DNA of 64,000 nucleotides from Pseudoalteromonas sp. UG3-2 (lineage in GTDB: Bacteria; Pseudomonadota; Gammaproteobacteria; Enterobacterales; Alteromonadaceae). The stretch spans positions 434,001 to 498,000 of the forward strand of contig NZ_JAWLJU010000002.1 in NCBI RefSeq assembly GCF_037120705.1, in the 5' to 3' direction. A program made the position numbers and the translations under genes. A model generated the notes under the pieces. It worked only from the letters and a program-made list of their open reading frames with translations, had not been told where the DNA came from and did not search any database. Below are positions 19,038-28,602 of the stretch, in pieces; the stretch's first letter is position 1; each line of letters begins with the position of its first letter.

Positions 19038-20252
19038 ATGCTACAAATAACAAAAAGTAATAAATTAAATGGGGTGAGCTACGATATTCGTGGCCCAGTG
19101 TTAGAACAAGCTAAAAAAATGGAAGACGAAGGCATGAAGGTGCTGAAGTTAAATGTTGGCAATCCAGCAGCATTTGGCTTCGATATGCCTGAAGATATGC
19201 ACCGTGACATCATTAAAAACCTCTATTCAGCACAAGGTTATTGTGACTCTAAGGGGTTATATTCTGCGCGGGTCGCGGTGTATCAATATTACCAGCAAAA
19301 AGCTTTTCCCAATATCAGTGTTGACAATATCTTCATCGGTAATGGCGTCAGTGAGCTGATTCAAATGACCACTCAGGCGCTGTTAAATGATGGCGATGAA
19401 GTGTTGATCCCTGCGCCCGATTACCCACTTTGGACTGCTGCGGTTAAGCTTTCTGGTGGCAATCCTGTGCATTATTTGTGTGATGAGCAGCAAGACTGGT
19501 TTCCTGATTTAGAAGACATTAAAAGTAAGATCACCAGTAAGACCAAAGCCTTGGTGTTAATTAACCCCAATAACCCAACCGGAGCGGTGTACGATAAAAC
19601 GCTCTTAGAGGCCTTGATAGATATTGCTCGAGAGCATCAGCTTTTGCTGCTTAGCGACGAAATCTACGAAAAAATTCTTTACGATGGCGCTGAGCATTTT
19701 TCAATCGCCAGCCTTTGTGACGATATCCCAGTGATCACCTTTAATGGTTTAGCCAAGACCTATCGTGCCGCAGGCATTCGTATGGGCTGGATGGTACTGA
19801 GCGGCAAGCAATCAGCCATGCTGGATTTAATCACCGGATTAGAAATGCTGGCCTCGATGCGGCTTTGTGCTAATGTCCCAGCACAGTTTGCGATACAACA
19901 AGCTCTGGGAGGCATTCAGTCAATTGATCAGTTGATTGAGCCCGGCGGGCGTTTATATCAACAGCGAGACATTGCTTATCAAGGATTAAATGCCATTGAG
20001 GGGATCAGTTGTGTCAAACCCAAAGGGGCACTTTATGCTTTCCCTAAGGTGGATACCAAACGCTTTAATATTAAAAACGACGAACGCATGGTGCTTGACC
20101 TGCTAAAAGAAGAAAAAATCTTATTCGTTCATGGTCGTGCTTTTAATTGGCCTAGTGCCGACCACTTCCGTTTGGTGTTTTTACCTCACAAAGATGATTT
20201 GGCACCGGCTATGGAGCGCATTAAGCACTTCTTTGATCATTACCGCCAGTAG
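19038..20252 (+). CDS. alaA: alanine-synthesising aminotransferase, AlaA type
   Basis: The 404-residue class I aminotransferase aligns with E. coli AlaA (YfbQ) from its N terminus (YDIRGPVLEQAKKMEDEG). Landmarks are the PLP-binding NPNNPTGAVYD, SDEIYEKILYDG, the Schiff-base Lys240 in GLAKTYRAAGIRMGW and the Arg of HFRLVFLP. It transfers the amino group from glutamate to pyruvate in the cytosol. It stands alone, followed by a strong bidirectional terminator shared with the convergent RND pump gene. Confidence 0.92.
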   Translation: MLQITKSNKLNGVSYDIRGPVLEQAKKMEDEGMKVLKLNVGNPAAFGFDMPEDMHRDIIKNLYSAQGYCDSKGLYSARVAVYQYYQQKAFPNISVDNIFIGNGVSELIQMTTQALLNDGDEVLIPAPDYPLWTAAVKLSGGNPVHYLCDEQQDWFPDLEDIKSKITSKTKALVLINPNNPTGAVYDKTLLEALIDIAREHQLLLLSDEIYEKILYDGAEHFSIASLCDDIPVITFNGLAKTYRAAGIRMGWMVLSGKQSAMLDLITGLEMLASMRLCANVPAQFAIQQALGGIQSIDQLIEPGGRLYQQRDIAYQGLNAIEGISCVKPKGALYAFPKVDTKRFNIKNDERMVLDLLKEEKILFVHGRAFNWPSADHFRLVFLPHKDDLAPAMERIKHFFDHYRQ

Positions 20253-20310
20253 CGGTGTTGGTTTTCACAATACCTTTGCCCGAACCGGAAAAAGTAAAGG
20301 TTACAACATA

Positions 20311-20346
20311 AAAAAAAGCTCGGACCTTGCAAGGCCGAGCTTTTTA
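20311..20346. terminator. bidirectional intrinsic terminator between alaA and the RND pump
   Basis: An A7 tract, the stem AGCTCGG ... CCGAGCT with an inner CCTTG/CAAGG palindrome and a T5 tract form a terminator readable on both strands. It lies between two convergent genes. Confidence 0.9.
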
Positions 20347-20364
20347 CTAGGGCTAGTAGCTTCA

Positions 20365-23300
20365 TTACTTAATTGAATTGTTGGTTACCACCTCAGTTGG
20401 CTGCTCGCTTTCGCCTTTTTTAAACCATTTGCGACCAAGACGTTTAACATCTTCTAAGGCCACGTATTGACATGGGATCAATACCAAGGTGATCACCGTG
20501 GCGAACAGCACACCAAAGGCTAACGAGACAGCCATTGGAATAACAATCTGCGCCTGCAGACTGGTTTCTAAGATGATGGGCACCAAACCGATAAAGGTGG
20601 TTAGTGAAGTAAGTAAAATCGCTCTGAAGCGCTTACAACCGGCCTCTACTGCGGCATCCATAATGCTGACACCTTGAGCTCTTGCTTTGTTAACGAAGTC
20701 AACCATCACTAGTGAGTCGTTGACCACCACACCAGCCACGGCAATAATACCGAAGAAAGATAAGCTGCTCATGGTCATGCCAAGCACCATGTGTCCGAAT
20801 ACCGCACCGACCACACCAAATGGGATCACCGACATGATCAGTAATGGTTGTGAATAAGAGCGCAAAGGAATAGCCAGTAGGGCAAAAATGATCATCAATG
20901 ACAGGGCAAAGTCACGGATTTGCTCAGCCACGCTATCCATCTCTTCTTGTACTCGCCCAGCAATGGCACTTTGTACACCAGGGTAGTTCTTTAACAGACT
21001 CGGTAAATATTCATCACGAATTTGTTTCGCAATTTCAAATGGCTGAGCGACATCGGTATTGACTGCTGCCCATACATTTAAGGTGCGTTTTGCGTTTTCA
21101 CGACGAATGCGGTTAACGCCATCCACCAGTTTTACATCGGCCACTTCAATCAGCGGTACCTCTGCGCCCTGTGGCGTAACAATGCGTACATCTTGAATAT
21201 CGCTGATGCTATCGCGGTGATCTTGTGGGTAGCGGATCATCACTTTGATTTCTTCGCCGTCACGCAAGATACGCTGTGCTTCCAATCCGTAGTAGCTGAA
21301 ATTCACTTGCGAAGCAACGTCCGCTAGGGTTAAACCAAGGCTGTAAGCAAGCGGTTTAAGTTCCAGTTGTACTTCATCCGTTGCTGACTGCATTGAATCA
21401 TTGATGTCACCAACCCCCTCAAGGCTTGCCAGTTTCTCTTTTAAATGCGCGGCCACTTCACGTAATTCTGCTTTATCTTTGCCTTCTAACCTAAAGCTGA
21501 TATCGCCATCATCGCGTCCATTGTTAGAAATACTGTCTTGGATGTTTAGCGATTTAACACCTGGTAATAGTGGCATTTGCTCTCGCCACAGGGCACTTAA
21601 GGCAAAGGTATCGATTGGACGTAAATCTGGTTCGACTAAGATCACCATGATATTGGCATTGGTACGGCCATTCATATTAACCAAGTAATCGCGAACCATT
21701 TTTTGGCCATATTGTTGTTCAATTTGCTTATCAACATCGAGCACCATTTGTTCGACTTTTTGAATCGACTCCAAAGTGGCATTCTCAGACGAGGACAAGT
21801 TCATCTCAATGGCAATGCGCGGGAAATCATGGGGAATTTTCGGGTTGGCAACAAACTTCACCAAGCCGCCTGCGAACATTCCGGCGCTGACAATCAAAAT
21901 AGTTAAAAAGCCGACGATCACGGTATAACGATAGTGAAGACAACGAGCGATAAATGGCCGATATTGGTTTTCCACAAAGGATTGCAATGCGCCATCCATT
22001 TTCTCACGCAAGCGGTGGAATGGGTTTTTCGGGTTGCTCGGTTTATTTTTCATGGCCGCCAAGTGCGCCGGTAATACCAGTTTTGACTCGACCAAAGAAA
22101 ACAGCAAACACAGAATAATGACACCACCAATGGCTTTAGAGAAAGCCGCTGTGGGCCCAGTTGCAAAAGTTTGCGGTAAAAATGCCGCTACCGTTGTTAA
22201 CACACCAAAGGTGGCGGGTACGGCAACACGTTTTACTCCGCGCACAACATTATCGAGGCTATGACCGTGTTTTTCTATTTCACTGTGAGCGGATTCCCCC
22301 ACCACAATGGCATCGTCGACGACGATCCCGAGCACTAAGATAAAGGCAAACAGTGAAGCCAAATTAATAGTGACATCTAAAAAGCCCACCGGCATCATCA
22401 GAAAGGCACCTAAAAAGCTCACTGGTAACCCCATCATCACCCAGAATGCCAATCTCACTCGTAAGAACATGGCCAGCATTAACATCACTAAAATACCACC
22501 CCATATCATGTTTTCTAACATCATATTAAGGCGGCCATTTAAGTAGTAGGTAAGATCAATAAAGGGTTCTAGTTTCACACCTTGGGGTAGGATATCGGCT
22601 TTACTGTCTAGGTAGCCTTTAATGACGTTGGCAACTTTGGTGATGTCTTGATCTTTGGAGGCACTGACTTCAAACACCAAGGAATTCTTACCGTTGTATT
22701 TCGAGTATTGTAAGCCTTCTTCAAAGCCGTCTCTAATGGTTGCCACATCGCCTAACCGAATTTGTGCGCCATCGGCCAAGGTTATCAGCGGTAACTGGCG
22801 GAACTCATCACCACGGTAGGCTTGGTTTTCCACCCGCATCGAAATGTAGCCATTTTCTGAACGGATCTGACCGGCCGACATATTGGCGGAAAAGCTTTGT
22901 ACCGCGCTGGCCACATCACGGAAACTAAGGCCATACTCGCGCATTTTATCTGGGCTAATTTCCACGCTAATTTCGTAATCTAAACCACCATCAAATCGCA
23001 CTAAGTTGACGCCTGGCAACGACAGCATTTCTTCATGAATGCGGTTACCAAGCTCTTTTAAGTCGTAGGGACTGAGATCGCCATTTAACGACAGCCACAT
23101 GACTTCTTGAGTCGCCTTATTGTGACGAACTACGGGGCGCTCCATACCGGATGGAAAAGTGGAGACCGCGTCCACTTGCATCTTAACTTCGTCTAATACT
23201 TCTTTGGTGTCGTACTTTTCATCAACTTCAATCCAAGTCTGTGAATAACCTCGGTTGGAATAGGTGATCAGACGTTTGATCCCTTCGAGGCCTTCCATGG

Positions 23301-23523
23301 ACTCCTCGATCTTAATCGTAATGCCTTCTTCTACCTCTTGCGGTGCTGCACCTGGGTAGACGGCTTGAACACTGATCCAATGACTGTTGTATTGCGGGAA
23401 CATCTGTTTGCGAATAGAAAACGCAGTTAGTAAGCCACCGACAATGATGAATATCATTAATAGGTTTGCAGCAACAGGGTTACGTGCAAACCAAGCAATT
23501 AAGCCTTTTTCTCGTGTTTGCAT
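20365..23523 (-). CDS. RND efflux pump inner-membrane transporter (AcrB/HAE1-like)
   Basis: The 1052-residue protein is full length for an RND pump, with twelve membrane helices and two large periplasmic loops in tandem halves. The N terminus (GLIAWFARNPVAANLLMIFI) is typical, and helix 4 carries the proton-relay Asp pair in VLGIVVDDAIVVGE. It should export drugs or lipophilic compounds with proton exchange. Its membrane-fusion partner is directly upstream with a 4-base gap. No outer-membrane channel gene is nearby, so a TolC-type protein encoded elsewhere would complete the pump. The substrate is unknown. Confidence 0.93.
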   Translation of the reverse strand: MQTREKGLIAWFARNPVAANLLMIFIIVGGLLTAFSIRKQMFPQYNSHWISVQAVYPGAAPQEVEEGITIKIEESMEGLEGIKRLITYSNRGYSQTWIEVDEKYDTKEVLDEVKMQVDAVSTFPSGMERPVVRHNKATQEVMWLSLNGDLSPYDLKELGNRIHEEMLSLPGVNLVRFDGGLDYEISVEISPDKMREYGLSFRDVASAVQSFSANMSAGQIRSENGYISMRVENQAYRGDEFRQLPLITLADGAQIRLGDVATIRDGFEEGLQYSKYNGKNSLVFEVSASKDQDITKVANVIKGYLDSKADILPQGVKLEPFIDLTYYLNGRLNMMLENMIWGGILVMLMLAMFLRVRLAFWVMMGLPVSFLGAFLMMPVGFLDVTINLASLFAFILVLGIVVDDAIVVGESAHSEIEKHGHSLDNVVRGVKRVAVPATFGVLTTVAAFLPQTFATGPTAAFSKAIGGVIILCLLFSLVESKLVLPAHLAAMKNKPSNPKNPFHRLREKMDGALQSFVENQYRPFIARCLHYRYTVIVGFLTILIVSAGMFAGGLVKFVANPKIPHDFPRIAIEMNLSSSENATLESIQKVEQMVLDVDKQIEQQYGQKMVRDYLVNMNGRTNANIMVILVEPDLRPIDTFALSALWREQMPLLPGVKSLNIQDSISNNGRDDGDISFRLEGKDKAELREVAAHLKEKLASLEGVGDINDSMQSATDEVQLELKPLAYSLGLTLADVASQVNFSYYGLEAQRILRDGEEIKVMIRYPQDHRDSISDIQDVRIVTPQGAEVPLIEVADVKLVDGVNRIRRENAKRTLNVWAAVNTDVAQPFEIAKQIRDEYLPSLLKNYPGVQSAIAGRVQEEMDSVAEQIRDFALSLMIIFALLAIPLRSYSQPLLIMSVIPFGVVGAVFGHMVLGMTMSSLSFFGIIAVAGVVVNDSLVMVDFVNKARAQGVSIMDAAVEAGCKRFRAILLTSLTTFIGLVPIILETSLQAQIVIPMAVSLAFGVLFATVITLVLIPCQYVALEDVKRLGRKWFKKGESEQPTEVVTNNSIK

Positions 23524-23527
23524 ACCC

Positions 23528-24709
23528 TTATTCCTCTTTAAGTGCTAACTGAGTCGTTGCTTGCGACGTGGGTTCTGAGTCCAGTCTCAGTTGCATACCC
23601 TGTGATGGATAATCCAGAGCGGAAGTGATCAATTGTTGGCCCGACTCCAAGCCTTGATCGACCACCACATGACCGTCATATTGGCGAATGATATTAAGCT
23701 TTTGGTAGTTCAATTGCTGATTATCATCCAAAGTGGCGATGCGGCCGTTTTTAACTAAGTGCTGCGGAACCACTGCCGCGTTGGCGATCAGCTTGCCTTG
23801 AATATTGGCGTTGATGTAAGCGCCAAAGCGTAGGGCTTTGGCAGCATCTTGATACGGTGATTTGACCTGCGCCACTAAGTAAGTCATGCGGCTTCTTTCA
23901 TCAATTACGCCTTCACTGCGCACCACAGTGCCTTGCCAGCTAACGGCTTTACCTGCCACTTCGGCGCTCAGGGTTACTTTAGTACCCACCCCTTGTTGTG
24001 GTAAATATTGTAGCTCTTTGTCAGCTACGGGCAGTCGTACTTCAGCCACCGACACTGAGTTGAGGGTGCCAAAGCCATTGCCAGGATTTACCACGCTGCC
24101 TAAACTGATCTCCCGTGACGCAACAATGGCATCGTACGGGGCTCGAATGTAGGTTCTTTCCAGGTTTCGCTTAGCGCGCTTAACGGCGGCTTGCGCTGCT
24201 TTAAACCGAGCTAGCTTTTCGGCCAACTGGGGTTTGCGTAAGTAAAGCTCGGAAGGAATTTTTTCAATGGCACTTTCGGTGATTCGCTGCCATTGTGCTT
24301 TGGCTACCTTAGCTTGTGCTTGCTCGATTTCTAAATCCGAGCTGGCTTGAGCTAGGGACGCTTCGGCTTCAATTAACGCAGCTTCGTAATCATTGGGGTC
24401 GATGCGTGCCAACACTTCGCCTTCATTGACAAAGCCACCTTTAACGAACTTATCTGACAACGAAATAACTTGACCACTTACTTGTGCAACCAACTCAGTG
24501 CTGTACTTAGGTTTAACTACACCGTATGAAGAGACATCAAGGCGAATGGGTTTGACCTCGACGCTTTTTACTTGTACCAAAGGGTGAACCACCTCTTCTG
24601 GTTTAACTTCAGGTGGTTTTTTCATTGCAGACATTGCAACGGCTGCCGCTATGCCAACACTCAATACCGCAATGGGGAGAATAATTTGTTTTTTACTAGC
24701 CACGTGCAA
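23528..24709 (-). CDS. RND efflux periplasmic adaptor (membrane fusion protein)
   Basis: The 393-residue protein has an N-terminal signal anchor (IILPIAVLSVGIAAAVAMSA), a barrel-sandwich/lipoyl half (SYGVVKPKYSTELVAQVSGQ), a helical hairpin of about 80 residues rich in Ala, Glu and Gln, the returning lipoyl half (RAPYDAIVASREISLGSVV) and beta-barrel domains. It bridges the inner-membrane pump to an outer-membrane channel. It is first in a two-gene operon with the RND gene. Confidence 0.93.
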   Translation of the reverse strand: MHVASKKQIILPIAVLSVGIAAAVAMSAMKKPPEVKPEEVVHPLVQVKSVEVKPIRLDVSSYGVVKPKYSTELVAQVSGQVISLSDKFVKGGFVNEGEVLARIDPNDYEAALIEAEASLAQASSDLEIEQAQAKVAKAQWQRITESAIEKIPSELYLRKPQLAEKLARFKAAQAAVKRAKRNLERTYIRAPYDAIVASREISLGSVVNPGNGFGTLNSVSVAEVRLPVADKELQYLPQQGVGTKVTLSAEVAGKAVSWQGTVVRSEGVIDERSRMTYLVAQVKSPYQDAAKALRFGAYINANIQGKLIANAAVVPQHLVKNGRIATLDDNQQLNYQKLNIIRQYDGHVVVDQGLESGQQLITSALDYPSQGMQLRLDSEPTSQATTQLALKEE

Positions 24710-24929
24710 ATCCTTCCTGTTGAATGATTTTCTAACTTAAGTCGACGAAACTTAATTGTTGGTAGGGTAAGGATATGCGAATAGTTATGTCGAGGTGTTT
24801 AAAAGCCAAGGCAAGTTGTAACAAAGCTTTGCATAACGCCCTGGTTTGAAACATCCGTCCCGATTATGTTCTTTTACGCTGCTATGGTTTTTCGTTACAC
24901 TAGCGTAAAAGCACCTAATTAGAGTAGTT

Positions 24930-25178
24930 ATGGACTGTAGATTAGGCTGTGGTGCATGTTGCATCGCACCAAGTATTTCCACGCCGATACCCGGTATGCC
25001 CAATGGTAAGCCCGCTGGCGTTCGTTGTGTTCAACTTAATGACGATAATTTGTGCCGTTTATTCGGTAAACCAGAGCGACCTAAGGTGTGTTTGCAATTT
25101 AAAGCCATGAAAGACGTATGTGGTGACAGCAATAGTCAGGCGTTCGCAATCATTACTGAGTTAGAAGCTGCAACATAA
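24930..25178 (+). CDS. YkgJ family cysteine-cluster protein
   Basis: The 82-residue protein has the YkgJ pattern: MDCRLGCGACCIAP at the start, RCVQL with DNLCRLFG in the middle and PKVCLQF then VCGD near the end, eight cysteines that probably bind a metal or Fe-S cluster. Function is unknown across the family. It is divergent from the RND operon and monocistronic. Confidence 0.88.
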   Translation: MDCRLGCGACCIAPSISTPIPGMPNGKPAGVRCVQLNDDNLCRLFGKPERPKVCLQFKAMKDVCGDSNSQAFAIITELEAAT

Positions 25179-25207
25179 TAGCGGTTACTGAATGTCGAAG
25201 TTTAGAT

Positions 25208-25244
25208 AAAAAAGTGCCCAGAGCTTACCTGCTAAACTCTGGGC
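25208..25244 (-). terminator. intrinsic terminator, leftward
   Basis: GCCCAGAG and CTCTGGGC form an 8 bp stem with a 13-base loop. Read on the minus strand it is followed by a T6 run, so it would stop rightmost leftward transcription from rsmF about 200 bases after that gene, before it runs into the YkgJ-type gene. Confidence 0.7.
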
Positions 25245-25445
25245 CTAGGGAAGGCTCATAGCTGAGCCGTGCGCTAACTAAAAACACCTTCTAAGACTGT
25301 AGGGAGAAGTAGAAAGTAAATTTAAGTTTAGTTAAGGTTTCGATATTTTTACAACTAAATGAAAATTTATTAAGCCTTTCTAAATCAAGTACTTGCCGTC
25401 TTTATGCCTAATTAGTATTAAAAATATCAAAAGGGTATGTCCATG

Positions 25446-26903
25446 TTATACCCAAGTTATCAACAGATCATCACGAACAAGATCCCGAGGTAAGCTGTTT
25501 TTTACTTTGTTCTTCTGCCACTTACCAAGCCCAACTGGGGTGTTGCAAAGTGTGATGATCACCTCACCGGTTTGCTTAGTCACTTCGTCAAGGCGAATGT
25601 CTTTACCATTAAAATAGTCTTTTGCTTGAGCAGCGCTAAGCGCGAGGGTGTTGCGACTTGCCAAATGGCCAAAACAGGTAGCCAGCTCATGCTGAAAACG
25701 GACACCATTATTATGACTTACGCCAATTTGCACCCCAATGCGAGCGTATTTTATTTTGTTGGCAATGGCCTCAAATCCATCAGGGAATAGCCAGATTTCT
25801 TTATCCCGTGACATTAAGGTGCCAGGTAAGGCATCAATGGCGAATTGCTTTTGCAGTTGGGTTTGCAGTAATTTCTGCGCTTTTGCTGCTAATGGCGTAA
25901 AAGGAAAGGCGCCTTTTTTGTGTTTTTCTACGCGCGCCGCAACCGAGCGAAGCTTTTTAAATTTGGCAATAAAAAACCCCTCACTATCAAATAACTGTGG
26001 CCATACATGCAAGTAACCTTCTACGGTAGTGGCTTGCTCGGCATCAGCAAAGAGATTACTTAAGTTAATGACTTCTAGAGCGTCGCCATATTCTTCAATA
26101 AGGTATTGGCAAACTTGTTGGTTCTCTAAAGGGGTGAGGGTACAGGTTGAGTAAACCAGAGTGCCGCCAGGTTTTAAGGCTTGAAAAGCGCTATCAATGA
26201 GACGTTTTTGCACCACAGCAATGTCTTGGTTGGAAGCAATCGACCAATTTTTTAACGCATTCGCATCTTTGCGCACGGTACCTTCACCTGAACAAGGCGC
26301 ATCGAGTAAAATGTTGTCGAAACATTCATGCATGTATTCACCAAACACAGCACCATCAAAATGCGATAGCGCGACATTGGCTACCCCCATGCGTTTGCTG
26401 TTCGCTGCGAGCGCTTTCAAGCGTGATGATGATAACTCATTGGCAACAAGCACGCCGCTGCCGTTCATAAAGGCCGCTAACTGGGTGGTTTTAGAGCCCG
26501 GGGCCGAGGCCATATCCAAATTTAATTGTGTTGCGCTTATTTCTTCACGCAATGCCTCAGGTGGCAGCATTGAACTGGCTTCTTGGATGTAGATGCAGCC
26601 ACTTAAGTGAATGTCGGTGTTACCGATGGCCAAGTTGGCTTCCTCTTCTTCACTGCGGGTAATCCAAAAGCCTTCTGGGCACCAAGGGATTGGCTCGGCT
26701 TGCCATTGGCGCTGTTGACAATAGTCCAAAAACTCAGCCACAGACATCTTCAAGGTATTTACTCGAACAGCACGGCGTAATGGTGAGCGACAGGCGCTAA
26801 GGAAGTCGCTGATACTAAGGTGTTCAGGAATATAGGTTTCGACATCGGCAATGAAGTCGTCGGGTATGTAAGTTGATGGATCCACGCGTGTTCTCGATTG
26901 CAA
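25446..26903 (-). CDS. rsmF: 16S rRNA (cytosine-1407-C5)-methyltransferase
   Basis: The 485-residue protein matches RsmF (YebU): SAM-binding [29 protein letters not shown] with one conserved cysteine and [15 protein letters not shown] with the catalytic cysteine of the NOL1/NOP2/Sun family. The C-terminal about 160 residues form the PUA-like extension specific to RsmF ([19 protein letters not shown]). It methylates C1407 in 30S subunits. It is transcribed alone, divergent from the sigma-54 activator gene. Confidence 0.95.
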   Translation of the reverse strand: MQSRTRVDPSTYIPDDFIADVETYIPEHLSISDFLSACRSPLRRAVRVNTLKMSVAEFLDYCQQRQWQAEPIPWCPEGFWITRSEEEEANLAIGNTDIHLSGCIYIQEASSMLPPEALREEISATQLNLDMASAPGSKTTQLAAFMNGSGVLVANELSSSRLKALAANSKRMGVANVALSHFDGAVFGEYMHECFDNILLDAPCSGEGTVRKDANALKNWSIASNQDIAVVQKRLIDSAFQALKPGGTLVYSTCTLTPLENQQVCQYLIEEYGDALEVINLSNLFADAEQATTVEGYLHVWPQLFDSEGFFIAKFKKLRSVAARVEKHKKGAFPFTPLAAKAQKLLQTQLQKQFAIDALPGTLMSRDKEIWLFPDGFEAIANKIKYARIGVQIGVSHNNGVRFQHELATCFGHLASRNTLALSAAQAKDYFNGKDIRLDEVTKQTGEVIITLCNTPVGLGKWQKNKVKNSLPRDLVRDDLLITWV

Positions 26904-27012
26904 TCTAATGGGGTTATTTTACTGTTTCAGCATTAGAACACCAACCAAATCTTAAAGAGTGGCTGGTCGTTATGATTTGAGCATGACAAAACCGCTGCTG
27001 GGTTCTATAATG

Positions 27013-27028
27013 TCGCGAAATATCGCGA
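27013..27028. promoter_or_regulatory. TCGCGA-N4-TCGCGA palindrome at the sigma-54 activator start
   Basis: TCGCGAAATATCGCGA is a perfect 6-4-6 palindrome ending 7 bases before the ATG at 27036 and overlapping its ribosome site. It matches the two sites in front of ccoG, so it is probably the binding site of the activator encoded here, placed where binding would repress its own expression. Confidence 0.65.
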
Positions 27029-27035
27029 GGTGAAC

Positions 27036-28451
27036 ATGTCTGTTATTAAACAATTTTTGGCCGATCCTAAATTGCTGCTTAATGCGGTGGGCGAAGGCAT
27101 ATATGGCTTTGATTTAAGTGGCAACGCCGTTTTTATCAACCCGGCAGCCGAGCGCATGACAGGGTGGAAAAGTGCTGAATTATTGGGGAAAAAAATCCAC
27201 CAATATCACCATCATAGTCATGCCGATGGCAGCGCGTATCCTGCCGATGAGTGCAATATCTATAAGACCATGTTTGATGGCAAAACCAGACAAGTAAAAA
27301 ACGAAGTGTTTTGGCGCAAAGATGGCAGCAGCTTTCCGGTGGAATACACCTCCACGCCCATTTACAGCGACGGTCAAATTATCGGTGCTGTCGCGATATT
27401 TCGCGATGTGTCTCAACAGCATAAGGTCGAGTCTGAACTCAAGTCCGCATTAAACAAGGTACATGAGCTTAGCGAGCAATTAAAAGATGAGAACGCCTAC
27501 TTGCTAGAAACCCTGAATGAAGACTGGCAGGAGGCGGGTTTAGTGGGGCACAGTGCCATTTTTCAAACCATGCTGGCGCAACTAGAGCTCGTCAGTCAAA
27601 CCGACAGTACCGTGCTTATTCTCGGTGAAAATGGCACCGGGAAAGAGTTAGTGGCTAGAAATTTACACCGCCTGAGCACGCGAGCAGAGCAACCCTTTGT
27701 AAAAGTGAACTGTGCGGCTTTTTCACCCACCTTGATTGAATCAGAGCTGTTTGGTCACGAAAAAGGAGCCTTTACCGGAGCGAACGAACGCCGTAAAGGG
27801 CGTTTTGAGTTGGCTCATGGCGGCACATTATTTCTTGATGAAATTGGCGAGTTGCCACTGGAAGCCCAAAGTAAGCTGCTCAGAGTGTTGCAAGAGCGCG
27901 AGTTTGAACGGGTAGGGGGAAGTCAGACAATTGCCGTTGATATTCGGGTGGTTGCCGCCACAAACCGCGACCTTTGGCAGATGGTAGAGCAAGGCAAATT
28001 TAGGATGGACTTGTATTACCGTTTAAATGTCTTTCCCATTCAGGTTCCGGCGTTGCGCGAACGCATTGAAGATATTCCGCAATTAGCCAATAACCTTATT
28101 GTGCAATTGAATAAAAAGTTGGGTAAGCAGTTACGAGGTATAAGTAAGAGCGCCATCAACGCGCTGCAGGCTTATAATTGGCCTGGCAACATAAGAGAGC
28201 TACAAAACGTGCTAGAGCGTGAAGCGATATTGGCAAAAGGTCGGCTAATCGAGCTGACTCAGTCGTTAGGGACCGAGATACCCCAGCAAATAGCGGACGA
28301 TCTCACCTTAGAGCAAGCGCAAGCAGAACACATTTTAAAAGTGGTGGAATTGTGTAACGGCAAAATTGCAGGTGCTAATGGCGCGGCGCAAAAACTAGGA
28401 TTACCTGAGAGTACATTACGCTCGAAAATGAAGAAATTAAAAATACGTTAA
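27036..28451 (+). CDS. PAS-domain sigma-54-dependent transcriptional activator
   Basis: ATG 27036 is taken (GAGG 5 bases upstream) rather than GTG 27030, giving 471 residues. Order: a PAS domain (about 10-125: [26 protein letters not shown]), a short coiled linker (130-155), an AAA+ domain with Walker A GENGTGKE, the sigma-54-contact loop GAFTGA, Walker [11 protein letters not shown] and [10 protein letters not shown], and a C-terminal Fis-type helix-turn-helix ([19 protein letters not shown]). The PAS domain probably senses a redox or small-molecule signal. Palindromes at its own start and downstream, with a sigma-54 promoter before ccoG, indicate that it controls ccoG. Confidence 0.93.
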   Translation: MSVIKQFLADPKLLLNAVGEGIYGFDLSGNAVFINPAAERMTGWKSAELLGKKIHQYHHHSHADGSAYPADECNIYKTMFDGKTRQVKNEVFWRKDGSSFPVEYTSTPIYSDGQIIGAVAIFRDVSQQHKVESELKSALNKVHELSEQLKDENAYLLETLNEDWQEAGLVGHSAIFQTMLAQLELVSQTDSTVLILGENGTGKELVARNLHRLSTRAEQPFVKVNCAAFSPTLIESELFGHEKGAFTGANERRKGRFELAHGGTLFLDEIGELPLEAQSKLLRVLQEREFERVGGSQTIAVDIRVVAATNRDLWQMVEQGKFRMDLYYRLNVFPIQVPALRERIEDIPQLANNLIVQLNKKLGKQLRGISKSAINALQAYNWPGNIRELQNVLEREAILAKGRLIELTQSLGTEIPQQIADDLTLEQAQAEHILKVVELCNGKIAGANGAAQKLGLPESTLRSKMKKLKIR

Positions 28452-28453
28452 TA

Positions 28454-28490
28454 TTCGCGATATATCGTGTGGTTCGCGATATATCACGAA
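28454..28490. promoter_or_regulatory. tandem upstream activator sites for the ccoG promoter
   Basis: Two related palindromes, TTCGCGATATATCGTG (28454-28469) and TTCGCGATATATCACGAA (28473-28490), lie 19 bp apart centre to centre, on one face of the helix. They share TCGCGA-N4-TCGYGA with the site at 27013. They sit roughly 90-115 bp before the predicted transcription start, a normal distance for enhancer-binding proteins. Confidence 0.75.
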
Positions 28491-28549
28491 ACCTTCTGTT
28501 GTTATTATCAAAAACTTCTTTATATACAGTATATTACAAGCTTTCAAAT

Positions 28550-28565
28550 TGGTCTGAAAGTTGCA
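28550..28565 (+). promoter_or_regulatory. sigma-54 promoter of ccoG
   Basis: TGGTCTGAAAGTTGCA has the -24 GG (28551-28552) and -12 GC (28563-28564) at the exact sigma-54 spacing and agrees with the TGG-N9-TTGCA frame of the consensus. The start of transcription would be near 28576, about 27 bases before the ccoG ATG. Confidence 0.75.
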
Positions 28566-28602
28566 GTTGTCTGCTTGTGTTTTATTAATGTAAGCAAGTG
28601 AC

